64,000 nt of DNA from Mesorhizobium sp. YIM 152430 (GTDB lineage: Bacteria; Pseudomonadota; Alphaproteobacteria; Rhizobiales; Rhizobiaceae): assembly GCF_029210365.1 (NCBI RefSeq), contig NZ_JARGES010000015.1, positions 186,001 to 250,000 on the forward strand, in the 5' to 3' direction. Both the position numbers and the translations under genes were made by a program. The notes below the pieces were generated by a model that searched no databases, was not told where the DNA came from, and worked only from the letters and a program-made list of their open reading frames with translations. Shown piece after piece: positions 20,019 to 28,039 of the stretch. Every line of letters begins with the position of its first letter. Position 1 is the stretch's first letter.

Positions 20019-22055
20019 ATGGGTAAACGCGCCGGAGAACGACGCACGGGACCGAAATGCATCGCCATTGTCGGTCCCTTCGCAAGCGGCAAGACCACGC
20101 TTCTGGAAGCGATCCTCGCCCGAACCGGCGCGATCCCCCGCCAGGGCGCCGCCGGCCAGACGGTCGGCGATTTCTCGCCCGAGGCCCGTGCCCACGCGAT
20201 GAGCGTCGAGGCCACGGTCGCCACCACCGATTTCATGGGCGAAAGCCTGACCTTCATCGATTGCCCCGGCTCCGGCGAGTTCGCCTATGAGGCGGTGCCG
20301 GTGCTGAGCGCCTGCGACCTCGCCATCGTCGTCGCCGAACCCGACGAGAAGAAGATTCCCGCGCTGCAACTGATCCTGCGCCAGCTCGACGATCTGGGCG
20401 TGCCGCGAATGCTCTTCCTGAACAAGATCGACAAGGCCACCGCCGGCGTGCGCGACACGCTGAAGCTGTTGCAGCCGGCCAGCCGCACCCCGCTTCTGCT
20501 GCGCCAGATTCCCTTGCGCGAGAACGGCATCGTCGTCGGCTCGATCGACCTCGCGCTGGAGCGCGCCTATGTCTATCGCGAGCACGCGCCGAGCACAGTC
20601 ACCGACATTCCCGACGACCAGCGCGCCTCCGAGCTCGAAGCGCGCTTCCAGATGCTCGAGACCCTGGCCGACCACGACGACGCGCTGATGGAGCACCTGC
20701 TCGAGGAGATCGAGCCCCCGCGCGACGAGATCTTCGACGATCTTTCCGCCGATCTGCGGGACGGCTCCGTGACACCGGTCCTGATCGGCGCCGCCGAGCG
20801 CGGCAACGGCGTGCTGCGGCTCCTGAAGGCGATCCGCCACGACGCGCCCGACGTCGCGGCAACGCGCGAGCGCCTCGGCATGTCGTCCGAAGGCAAGCCG
20901 GTCCTGATGGTGCTGAAGACCGTCCACACGCCCCATGGCGGCAAGCTCTCCATCGCCCGCGTGCTGGCCGGCCAGATCGGGGATGCCGCCGAAATCTGGA
21001 ACGCCCAGGGCGCGTCAGACAAGATTTCCGGCCTCTACCGGATGCTCGGCAAGGACCAGACGAAAATCGCTTCCGCCGGCGAAGGCGAAACGGTGGCGCT
21101 CGGCAAGCTCGATGCGATCGCGACCGGTGACACGATTTCGACGGCCAAGGGCGTGGCGGCGATCCCCGTGCAGTCTCCTGCCGATCCGGTTCACGCCATC
21201 GCGCTGCGCTCGAAGGAGCGCAGGGACGACGTCAAGCTCTCCGCCGGCTTGCAGAAGCTGGTGCAGGAAGACCCCTCGCTCACCATGGAGCAGAACCAGG
21301 AAAGCGGCGAGACGATCCTGTCGGGCCATGGCGAGATGCATCTGCGCGTCGCCATCGAGCGGCTGGAGAACAAGTACCAGATCGCCATCTCCGCGAGCGA
21401 ACCGGCGATCCCCTATCGCGAGACGATCCGCAAGCCCGTCTCGAAACGCGGCCGCCACAAGAAGCAGTCCGGCGGGCACGGCCAGTTCGGCGACGTGGTG
21501 CTCGACATCCGGCCGCTCGCCCGCGGCGCGGGCTTCGAGTTCACCGACACGATCACCGGCGGCGTGGTGCCGAAGCAGTATTTCTCCTCCGTCGAAACCG
21601 GCGTGCGCGACAGCCTGAAGACCGGTCCGCTCGGCTTCCCGGTCGTCGACATCGCGGTCAACCTGGCCGACGGCTCCTACCACAATGTCGATTCCTCCGA
21701 CATGGCGTTCCAGCAGGCCGCTCGCCTTGCGATGAAGGAAGCGCTGGCCGAGGCGTCCGCCGTCATGCTGGAGCCGATCTTCAAGGTCGAGATCGTCACC
21801 CCCTCGGACGCCACCGCCCGCATCACGGCCATCGTGTCGCAGCGCCGAGGCCAGATCCTCGGCTTCGACGCGCGTCCCGGCTGGGAAGGATGGGATGTCG
21901 TGGAGGCAATGATGCCGCAGGGCGAAATGCGCAATCTGATCGTCGAGTTGCGCTCGGCGACGGCCGGCGCGGCGACCTATGTGGCGCGCTTCAACCACAT
22001 GGCCGAACTCACCGGCCGGCAGGCCGAGGAACTGAGCCAGGGCAAGGCAGCCTGA
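20019..22055 (+). CDS. Elongation factor G-like translational GTPase (EF-G paralog)
   Basis: The 678-residue protein has the full EF-G domain order: G domain (P-loop GPFASGKTTL, about residues 20-29; G4 LNKIDKA near residue 137), domain II, domain III (LSGHGEMHLRVAIERL), domain IV (GRHKKQSGGHGQFGDVVLDI) and domain V (ITAIVSQRRGQILGFDAR). In G3, canonical DTPGH is DCPGS (FIDCPGSGEF), so the catalytic His is Ser. This marks it as a paralog of the FusA2 kind, not the main translocase, which normally sits with rpsL-rpsG-tuf. Its role may be ribosome recycling or a stress function. The ATG at 20019 has GGGAGG upstream; an earlier ATG at 19983 is less likely. Confidence 0.9.
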   Translation: MGKRAGERRTGPKCIAIVGPFASGKTTLLEAILARTGAIPRQGAAGQTVGDFSPEARAHAMSVEATVATTDFMGESLTFIDCPGSGEFAYEAVPVLSACDLAIVVAEPDEKKIPALQLILRQLDDLGVPRMLFLNKIDKATAGVRDTLKLLQPASRTPLLLRQIPLRENGIVVGSIDLALERAYVYREHAPSTVTDIPDDQRASELEARFQMLETLADHDDALMEHLLEEIEPPRDEIFDDLSADLRDGSVTPVLIGAAERGNGVLRLLKAIRHDAPDVAATRERLGMSSEGKPVLMVLKTVHTPHGGKLSIARVLAGQIGDAAEIWNAQGASDKISGLYRMLGKDQTKIASAGEGETVALGKLDAIATGDTISTAKGVAAIPVQSPADPVHAIALRSKERRDDVKLSAGLQKLVQEDPSLTMEQNQESGETILSGHGEMHLRVAIERLENKYQIAISASEPAIPYRETIRKPVSKRGRHKKQSGGHGQFGDVVLDIRPLARGAGFEFTDTITGGVVPKQYFSSVETGVRDSLKTGPLGFPVVDIAVNLADGSYHNVDSSDMAFQQAARLAMKEALAEASAVMLEPIFKVEIVTPSDATARITAIVSQRRGQILGFDARPGWEGWDVVEAMMPQGEMRNLIVELRSATAGAATYVARFNHMAELTGRQAEELSQGKAA

Positions 22056-22072
22056 CGCACCACGCATGAAGC

Positions 22073-22100
22073 AAAAAAAAGCCGGATCGAAAGATCCGGC
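22073..22100. terminator. Bidirectional terminator between the EF-G paralog and iclR
   Basis: Perfect 8-bp stem GCCGGATC (22081-22088) / GATCCGGC (22093-22100) with a GAAA tetraloop. On the minus strand it is followed by eight T residues (22073-22080 in reverse), so it is best for transcripts coming from the iclR side; on the plus strand it is followed by TTGAAGT. Confidence 0.8.
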
Positions 22101-22370
22101 TTGAAGTATGGAAGTGCCTTTTCAGGCGAAACCTCCAGAGGGGAACACTCGCGGGCACCAATGGGAGGAGGAACGTGCCCGGGAGATGATCGTGATATGT
22201 GCTCGGAATGCCCAAAGATCAAGCATTGTGTTTTGCATTGCACCCATGCAGTTTTGCATGGACGGCTTCTGATCAATTAAGCGGCTGTTTTCGTTCATCG
22301 CTTCATCATCTGGCTCAATCGCCAGGCAATCCGTGACACCCTACTTTTTCCTTGCGCGCCCATGAAAAGT
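22101..22370. other. Intergenic region downstream of iclR
   Basis: 270 bases, AT-richer than the surroundings, with two TTTTGCAT-type repeats (near 22230-22260) and ATTAAGCGG. No gene is supported. It is the 3' flank of iclR up to the terminator and might carry a 3' UTR or an unrecognised small RNA. Confidence 0.3.
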
Positions 22371-23204
22371 TCATCGGCCACGACCGTTCAGCGCCGCCTC
22401 CACGCTGCGAACGAGGTCGCGAATCGCCGGTCCGACCTCTTCGTGCATGAATTTTTCGGTGAACTGATAGGGCGGCCCGCCACAGTTGAACGCATAGACG
22501 CCCGACCCGTCGGCGGCGGAGAGCGGCGCTGCGACGGCATGGATTCCCGGCCGCCAGGCACCCGCCGAGATCGCGTAGCCGCGCTGGATGCAGGCGTCGA
22601 TCTCCGCCCGCATTTCCCGTTCGAGTTGCGGCCACTCCGCGCCATAGCGCGGCGCCATCTCGGCGATGGCGCGCTCGCGCTCGTCCTGCGGCATGACGGC
22701 AAGCAGCGCCCGGCCCATCGCGGACCGGGCGAGCGGGATGCCCGAACCGATATCGAGCTGGAAGGTGATCGCCGCCGAGCCGCGGGAAATGTCCACGTAG
22801 AGCGCCCGGTTGCGGTCGCGGATGCCGAGCGCCACCGGCGCGGCGAGCCGTTCGGCAAGCTCGTCCATATGCGCCCGCGCGATCTGGCGGATTCCCAGAT
22901 TGGCCAGCGCCGAGTAACCGAGCGTGATGGCCGAGGGCGCAAGCTGGTATTTGCCGGTACGCGGCATCTTCGTCAGATAGCCGAGCGCGCAGAGCGTATA
23001 GGTCAGGCGCGTTACGGTCGGTTTGGGCAAACCCGTCCGCTCGGCGATCTCCTGATTGCCCAGAAAGCCGTCGCGCGGCCGAAAGGCGCGCAGCACCTCG
23101 AGGCCCCGTGCCAGCGCGGTCACGAATTTGCGGTCGCCGCCATCCTCGACATCCACAGCCTCCTCCGTTGATTGTATCCGTGCCTGTTCGGTTGCGGTTG
23201 ACAT
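22371..23204 (-). CDS. IclR-family transcriptional regulator
   Basis: The 277-residue regulator has an N-terminal winged helix-turn-helix (GLEVLRAFRPRDGFLGNQEI, then GLPKPTVTRLTYTLCALGYL, about residues 33-80) and the C-terminal IclR ligand-binding domain (QLDIGSGIPLARSAMGRALL, then GYAISAGAWRPGIHAVAAPL). The ATG at 23204 has GGAGGAG just upstream. It is divergent from the TRAP transporter operon, and a set of TGCGAAA/TTTCGCA half-sites lies between them, so it probably controls that operon and itself in response to the transported carboxylate or a derivative. The inducer is not known. Confidence 0.92.
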   Translation of the reverse strand: MSTATEQARIQSTEEAVDVEDGGDRKFVTALARGLEVLRAFRPRDGFLGNQEIAERTGLPKPTVTRLTYTLCALGYLTKMPRTGKYQLAPSAITLGYSALANLGIRQIARAHMDELAERLAAPVALGIRDRNRALYVDISRGSAAITFQLDIGSGIPLARSAMGRALLAVMPQDERERAIAEMAPRYGAEWPQLEREMRAEIDACIQRGYAISAGAWRPGIHAVAAPLSAADGSGVYAFNCGGPPYQFTEKFMHEEVGPAIRDLVRSVEAALNGRGR

Positions 23205-23236
23205 GGCTCCTCCATTCCCCAAGGATACCGAATTGT

Positions 23237-23265
23237 TGCGAAAGTCAATTTCGCAGTGCGAAATT
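23237..23265. promoter_or_regulatory. IclR operator region with three alternating half-sites
   Basis: TGCGAAA (23237-23243), TTTCGCA (23249-23255) and TGCGAAA (23257-23263). The last two form a 19-bp perfect palindrome AATTTCGCA-G-TGCGAAATT (23247-23265); the first two form a second inverted repeat with a 5-base spacer. It lies 33 bases from the iclR start and 67 bases before dctP. Confidence 0.8.
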
Positions 23266-23331
23266 AAGGAGGCTGCCGGAAGGATCCGGCGGCAAAATGG
23301 CTTCGGCCTATTCGAAGTGGAGGAAACACGA

Positions 23332-24390
23332 ATGTCCTATTTCAGCCGTCTGGCGCTCGCGCCGGCCGTCGCCGTGGCGTTGTCCGTCAGCGCCTTTTCC
23401 GCCAGCGCGCAGGAAAGCGTGACCTGGCGCGTCCAGTCGCACTGGCCGCAATCGTCGAGTTCCTATGCCGACAGCCTGGAATATCTGCGCGACACGCTCG
23501 ACGAGCGCACCGGCGGACGGCTGAAGCTGGAGCTCCACCCGGCAGGCGGCCTTTTCGGCGCCGACGAGATCTTCAATGCGGTGCGTCGCGGCGTCATCCA
23601 GATGGGCACGATCTCGCCGGCCTATGCGATGGGCGAGATGGAAACGGCGGGCATCGCCTTCGGCCTGCCGGCGGCCTTCGAGAACGAGTGGGAAGCGCAG
23701 TATTTCTTCAAGACGCTCGGCTTCGAGGACATGGTTCGCGAGGATGCCGCCCAGCACGGCCTCTATTATTCGACGGACAAGGTCTTCACCAACGAACTCG
23801 TTCTGACGAGCCGTCCCGAGACGCCGGCGGATTTCAGCGCGCTCACCCTGCGCTCGTCCGGCACCTTGCAGAACTACCTGACCGATGCCGGCGCCGCGGT
23901 ATCCTCGATCCCCGGTTCCGAGCTCTATCAGGCGCTGTCGTCCGGCGTGGTCGACGGTGCCCATTGGGGCGCGGTCCAGGGCGCGCTCTCGATGAGCCTC
24001 TACGAGGTCGCGAAATATCACGTCCGCCCGCCGCTCAGCGTCGGCGGCATCGATGCCTTCATCGTCAATCAGGAGGCGATCGACGCATTGCCGGAGGACG
24101 TTCAGCAAATCCTCTACAACACGCTCGACGAGCAGTTCTGGCGCCGGACCAACGAGTACATCTTCGGCGAGCAGCGCGCTCTTGCGCGCGCTCAGGCCGA
24201 GCATGATGTCGAGGTCATCGAGTTGCCGCAGGAAGTCCGCGACCAGATGTTGCAGGCCGCGCAGGTGAGCTGGCAGCGCGAGCGGGACCGCGGCGAACGC
24301 GCCGCCGCCGCGATGGACATGCTCGAGGAATTCCTCGCAGAGCTCGGTCGTGCGCCCACCGGCACCGGCGAAACTGAAGAAGCCGAATAG
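23332..24390 (+). CDS. TRAP transporter substrate-binding protein (DctP family)
   Basis: The 352-residue periplasmic protein binds the substrate of a tripartite ATP-independent transporter. It has a signal peptide (SYFSRLALAPAVAVALSVSA, cleavage after ASA) and a DctP fold: VTWRVQSHWPQSS, GRLKLELHPAGGLFGADEIF, ALTLRSSGTL with the Arg that usually pairs with the substrate carboxylate, and VVDGAHWGAVQGA. The GAHWG sequence is usual in the DctP7/TAXI-distant branch that binds 2-oxo or hydroxy acids; I would not name the ligand. The ATG at 23332 has GGAGGAA upstream. It is followed by a strong hairpin and the two membrane subunit genes. Confidence 0.92.
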   Translation: MSYFSRLALAPAVAVALSVSAFSASAQESVTWRVQSHWPQSSSSYADSLEYLRDTLDERTGGRLKLELHPAGGLFGADEIFNAVRRGVIQMGTISPAYAMGEMETAGIAFGLPAAFENEWEAQYFFKTLGFEDMVREDAAQHGLYYSTDKVFTNELVLTSRPETPADFSALTLRSSGTLQNYLTDAGAAVSSIPGSELYQALSSGVVDGAHWGAVQGALSMSLYEVAKYHVRPPLSVGGIDAFIVNQEAIDALPEDVQQILYNTLDEQFWRRTNEYIFGEQRALARAQAEHDVEVIELPQEVRDQMLQAAQVSWQRERDRGERAAAAMDMLEEFLAELGRAPTGTGETEEAE

Positions 24391-24398
24391 GCCCTGCC

Positions 24399-24421
24399 GC
24401 GCCGGGCCTTTGGCCCGGCGC
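24399..24421 (+). promoter_or_regulatory. Intercistronic hairpin between dctP and dctQ
   Basis: Perfect 10-bp GC stem GCGCCGGGCC (24399-24408) / GGCCCGGCGC (24412-24421) with a TTT loop. No T-run follows. A hairpin here would protect the dctP message from 3' decay or partly stop transcription, giving more binding protein than permease. Confidence 0.7.
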
Positions 24422-24453
24422 CCTCCCTTTCCCTCATATCAGCGGGTCATGCC

Positions 24454-25005
24454 ATGAAGGTCCTTGGCGCGAGCGCAGGCGCGATCACCTGGCTGAACGA
24501 ATGGGTCGGGCGCATCACCGCCCATCTCGTCCTGTTCATGTTCGTCTTCCTGTTCGTCGAAGTGCTGCTTCGCTATTTCTTCCGCGCGCCGAGCAACTGG
24601 ACCGGCGAGCTGTCGCAGCTCATCTTCGGCGTTTACGCGCTGCTCGGCGGCGGCTATCTCTTGATCAGCAACGGCCATGTCAATGTCGACCTGATCTATG
24701 GTCGCTGGTCGCGGCGCACCCGCGCCGCTGTCGACATCGCCACCTCCGTCCTTTTCTTCGTCTTCATCGTCGTCCTGCTCTGGCAGGGCTGGTCGCTCGC
24801 CGCCGATTCCGTCGCGCGCTGGGAGCGCTCGCAATCGGCCTGGAACCCGCCGGTCTGGCCGGTCAAGGTGATGATCCCGGTTTCGGCCGCGCTTCTGCTT
24901 CTTCAGGGCCTCGTCAAGCTGGCCAACGACATCCTGATCGTCGCCGGCCGCGAGCCGATCGTCCCCGACGCAAAACCCCATGACGGCGCGGGAGACACGC
25001 TGTGA
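24454..25005 (+). CDS. TRAP transporter small permease (DctQ family)
   Basis: The 183-residue inner-membrane protein has four predicted transmembrane helices and the DctQ pattern: NEWVGRITAHLVLFMFVFLF, then EVLLRYFFRAPSNWTGELSQ with the conserved RYxF and W-x-x-E motifs, and GWSLAADSVARWERSQSAWN. It links the binding protein to the large permease. The last codons overlap the GTG start of dctM (GTGA), so translation is coupled. The product is somewhat longer at the C-terminus than minimal DctQ proteins. The substrate follows that of the binding protein and is unknown. Confidence 0.92.
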   Translation: MKVLGASAGAITWLNEWVGRITAHLVLFMFVFLFVEVLLRYFFRAPSNWTGELSQLIFGVYALLGGGYLLISNGHVNVDLIYGRWSRRTRAAVDIATSVLFFVFIVVLLWQGWSLAADSVARWERSQSAWNPPVWPVKVMIPVSAALLLLQGLVKLANDILIVAGREPIVPDAKPHDGAGDTL

Positions 25006-26318
25006 GCATCGAACTCCTGACCGTCCTCTTCTTCGGCTCGCTGATCGTCTTCCTGATCCTCGGCCTGCCGCTCGCCTTCGTCCTCGGCGGCGTCTCGACC
25101 GCCTTCCTCTATTTCACCTGGGGACCGGACGCCTTCTACATCGTCGCCTCGCGCATGTGGACGACGATGAACAATTTCACGCTCATCGCCATCCCGCTCT
25201 TCATCCTGATGGCGATGCTTCTGGAGCGTTCCGGCGTCGCCCAGAACCTCTACCGCATGATGCATCTGTGGTGGGGCGGCGTGCGCGGCGGGCTTGCCAT
25301 AGGCACGGTCGGCATCTGCGGCCTCTTTGCCGCCATGTGCGGCATTTCCGGCGCGGCCGTCGTGTCGATGGGCACGATCGCGCTCCCGAACATGCTCAAG
25401 CGCGGCTACGACAAGGAACTCGCGCTGGGAGCCATCAATGCCGGCGGCGGCTTTGGCATCCTGATCCCGCCCTCGATCCTGATGGTGCTCTATTCGCTGA
25501 TCACCGGCGTCTCGGTCGGCCAGCTCTTTGCCGCCGGCATCGTCCCCGGCATCCTGCTGATGGTGCTCGTTTCGCTCTACATCGCCATTCGCTGCTTCAT
25601 CCAGCCGCATATGGGCCCGGCCCTGCCCCCCGAGGAGCGCGGCGACTGGGGCGAGAAGATGCGCGCGCTCGGCTCCGTCCTGCTGCCGATCTTCATCGTC
25701 ATCATCGTCCTCGGCTCGATCTTCGGGGGTCTCGCGACGCCCACCGAGGCCGCCGCCATCGGTGTCTTCGGCGCCATCGTCGCCGCGCTCGTCAATCGGC
25801 AGTTCTCGTTCAAGATGCTGAGCGAAGCCTGTATGCGCACCTTTCGCCTGACCGCGATGGTCATGTGGATTCTCTTCGCCGCGCACGCCTTCTCCACCGC
25901 CTACAATGCGATGGGCGCGCAAAGCTTCATCTTGGAGATGATGGAATATGTGCCTGGCGGCGCATGGGGCGCGCTCGCCGCGATCCTCGTCATCCTGTTC
26001 CTGCTCGGCATGGTGCTCGATCCGGTCGGCATCATGCTCATTACCCTGCCGGTCTTCCTGCCGATCATCCAGGCGCACGGTTTCGACCCGATCTGGTTCG
26101 GCATCGTCTTCATCGTCATGATGGAGATCGGCTACATGACCCCGCCCTTCGGCTTCAACCTGTTCTACCTGAAGGGCGTCGCGCCGCCGGAAGTGACGAT
26201 GGGCGACATCTACCGCTCGGTCATTCCCTATACGCTGGTCGAACTCCTCGGCCTCGCCATCATCATCGCCTTCCCGGCACTGGTGCTGTGGTTGCCGGCA
26301 CTGGTCTATGCACGCTAG
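25002..26318 (+). CDS. TRAP transporter large permease (DctM family)
   Basis: The 438-residue inner-membrane protein has about twelve transmembrane helices and forms the sodium-driven transport channel of the TRAP system. Clear DctM signatures are GISGAAVVSMGTIALPNMLK near residue 123, NAGGGFGILIPPSILMVLYS near residue 147, GGLATPTEAAAIGVFGAIVA near residue 242 and the C-terminal TPPFGFNLFYLKG. The GTG start at 25002 overlaps the dctQ stop by 4 bases. The length is at the usual value for the family. It ends the TRAP operon; the next gene, an adenylyltransferase, begins 8 bases later and may be read from the same transcript. Confidence 0.95.
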   Translation: MSIELLTVLFFGSLIVFLILGLPLAFVLGGVSTAFLYFTWGPDAFYIVASRMWTTMNNFTLIAIPLFILMAMLLERSGVAQNLYRMMHLWWGGVRGGLAIGTVGICGLFAAMCGISGAAVVSMGTIALPNMLKRGYDKELALGAINAGGGFGILIPPSILMVLYSLITGVSVGQLFAAGIVPGILLMVLVSLYIAIRCFIQPHMGPALPPEERGDWGEKMRALGSVLLPIFIVIIVLGSIFGGLATPTEAAAIGVFGAIVAALVNRQFSFKMLSEACMRTFRLTAMVMWILFAAHAFSTAYNAMGAQSFILEMMEYVPGGAWGALAAILVILFLLGMVLDPVGIMLITLPVFLPIIQAHGFDPIWFGIVFIVMMEIGYMTPPFGFNLFYLKGVAPPEVTMGDIYRSVIPYTLVELLGLAIIIAFPALVLWLPALVYAR

Positions 26319-26326
26319 AAGCGCGC

Positions 26327-27094
26327 ATGGCCAGATCGGATATCCCGCATGAGGCGGTGCAGACGCTCGGCGTCCTGCGGACAGTCTTCGGCGAATCGCT
26401 ACAGGCCGTCTGGCTGCATGGATCGGCTGTTGAGAAGGGCTTGCGACCCGACAGTGACGTCGACATCCTTGCCGTTGTCGACAAGGCAACGGTCGCGGCC
26501 GAGCGCAGGCGTCTGGTCGACGAACTCATGCTGATCTCAGGTCCCCCGCGCGATGAAGGTCCGCGCCCCGTCGAATTGATCGTCGTCCGCCGGGCTGATT
26601 TGGCGCCGACCGCCTTCCCCGCGCGCAGCGAGTTCGTCTATGGCGAATGGCTGCGCGAGGACTTCGTCAAGGGTTTCGTGCCCGAATCTCACGCCGATCC
26701 TGAGATGACGCTGATCCTCGCGCAGGCGCGCCGCACCGCCCTCGCGCTGTTCGGCACGAACTCTGATGCGCTGCTACCTGACATTTCGCCAGCGGATGTC
26801 CGTCGTGCCATGAGCGTCGCCCTTCCCGCCCTGCTGGGCTCCTTGCAGGGCGACGAGCGCAACGTGCTCCTGACCCTGGCGCGCATGTGGTACACGGCTG
26901 AAACGGGCAGGTTCGCCTCCAAGGATGACGCGGCCGAATGGGCCGCTGCGCATCTCGACGAAGTCTCGGCCGACCTGCTGGGCTACGTGCGGCGAGCCTA
27001 TCTGGGCGAGATCGTTGACGACTGGAGCGGGCGCCGGCAGACCGCCGAAAAGGTCGCCGACCTGCTCGCCGGTCGCCTGAAGCCGGCGCTTTGA
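26327..27094 (+). CDS. Aminoglycoside nucleotidyltransferase, AadA/ANT(3'')-like
   Basis: The 255-residue protein resembles AadA enzymes, which adenylylate streptomycin and spectinomycin. It has the nucleotidyltransferase motif WLHGSAVEKGLRPDSDVDIL (GS-x10-DxD, about residues 25-44), a third acidic position in RPVELIVV, the AadA-typical FVYGEWLREDF, and a C-terminal helical domain with RNVLLTLARMWYTAETGRFA and SKDDAAEWA, which in AadA contacts the drug. The length matches AadA (about 260). Base composition is like the neighbours, so it looks like a resident chromosomal gene rather than an integron cassette. It starts 8 bases after dctM. Resistance is plausible but not shown; homologs in environmental bacteria may be weak or have other substrates. 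Confidence 0.85.
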   Translation: MARSDIPHEAVQTLGVLRTVFGESLQAVWLHGSAVEKGLRPDSDVDILAVVDKATVAAERRRLVDELMLISGPPRDEGPRPVELIVVRRADLAPTAFPARSEFVYGEWLREDFVKGFVPESHADPEMTLILAQARRTALALFGTNSDALLPDISPADVRRAMSVALPALLGSLQGDERNVLLTLARMWYTAETGRFASKDDAAEWAAAHLDEVSADLLGYVRRAYLGEIVDDWSGRRQTAEKVADLLAGRLKPAL

Positions 27095-27104
27095 ATGCCG
27101 CCCC

Positions 27105-28001
27105 TCAATAAGCCCAGCTTCTTGCCTTCGCGATCAGAAAGTCCCGAAACACATGCAGCTTCACCTGATTGCGCATGGCGTCGGGGTAGCAGAAATAGGT
27201 GTCGAAGGACGGCACTTCGGTTTCCGGCATGAGTTGCACCAGCGGCGAGCCCTGCTCGATCGTGTAATCGGGCAGCATACCGATGCCGGCTCCCTTCTCG
27301 ATCGCCGCCTTGATCGACAGGATGTTGTTGATCTGGAGGCTTGCAATCCGCTTGGAGCCTTCCGGCTTGCCCGCCGTTTCCAGCCAGTTCATGTCGGCCA
27401 GATGCGAGGGCACCGGCTCGCCGAAAGTGACGATGCGGTGCTTGTCGAGATCGGTGATCGAATTCGGCTTGCCGTGCTTGGCGATGTAGGCTGGTGCCGC
27501 GAACAGGTGGAAATGGACCGTGAACAGCCGGCGCTGGATCAGGTCGGGTTGCTGCGGCTGGCGCAGCCGGATCGCGCAGTCCGCCTGGCGCAGCGTCAGG
27601 TCGAGCTCCTCATTGGCGAGGACGAGCTGGAGCTGGATGTCGGGATAGAGATCGAGGAATTCCTGCACGCGCTCGGTCAGCCAGCCGGAGCCGAGCCCGA
27701 CCGTCGTCGTCACACGAAGCGCGCCGGACGGCCGGTCGGTCGTCTCGGTGAGCTGCGCCTTCACCTGTTCGAGCTTCATCAGCACGTCGTGCGCGGTGCG
27801 ATAGAGCATCTCGCCCTGCTCGGTCAGCACAAGCCCGCGCGCGTGGCGATGGAAGAGCGCAACGCCGACATCCTGTTCGAGCGCACTCACCTGCCGCGAG
27901 ATCGCCGACTGCGACAGGCGCAGCGTCTCGGCGGCATGGGTGAACGACCCGGCCTCCGCCGCCGCGTGAAACACGCGCAATTTATCCCAGTCGAGCGCCA
28001 T
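27105..28001 (-). CDS. LysR-family transcriptional regulator
   Basis: The 298-residue regulator starts MALDWDKLRVFHAAAEAGSF, has a LysR helix-turn-helix (ETLRLSQSAISRQVSALEQD, about residues 25-44) and the periplasmic-binding-like effector domain. Its N-terminus resembles the VtlR/LsrB branch of Rhizobiales LysR regulators; the LsrB relation is inferred from the trxB neighbour and the MALDWDKLR start. Members of that branch are linked to redox and cell-envelope control. It lies 38 bases downstream of trxB on the same strand, so the two are probably co-transcribed. A convergent nucleotidyltransferase gene lies on the other side. Confidence 0.92.
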   Translation of the reverse strand: MALDWDKLRVFHAAAEAGSFTHAAETLRLSQSAISRQVSALEQDVGVALFHRHARGLVLTEQGEMLYRTAHDVLMKLEQVKAQLTETTDRPSGALRVTTTVGLGSGWLTERVQEFLDLYPDIQLQLVLANEELDLTLRQADCAIRLRQPQQPDLIQRRLFTVHFHLFAAPAYIAKHGKPNSITDLDKHRIVTFGEPVPSHLADMNWLETAGKPEGSKRIASLQINNILSIKAAIEKGAGIGMLPDYTIEQGSPLVQLMPETEVPSFDTYFCYPDAMRNQVKLHVFRDFLIAKARSWAY

Positions 28002-28039
28002 TTTTCCCCTCGTATGATTATGCTCTTTCGGCGCGTAAG

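Noticed and set aside
24980-26326. Long frame upstream of the AadA-like gene in the same phase
   Set aside because: Arg/His/Pro-rich shadow of dctM; the real start of the AadA-like gene is the ATG at 26327.
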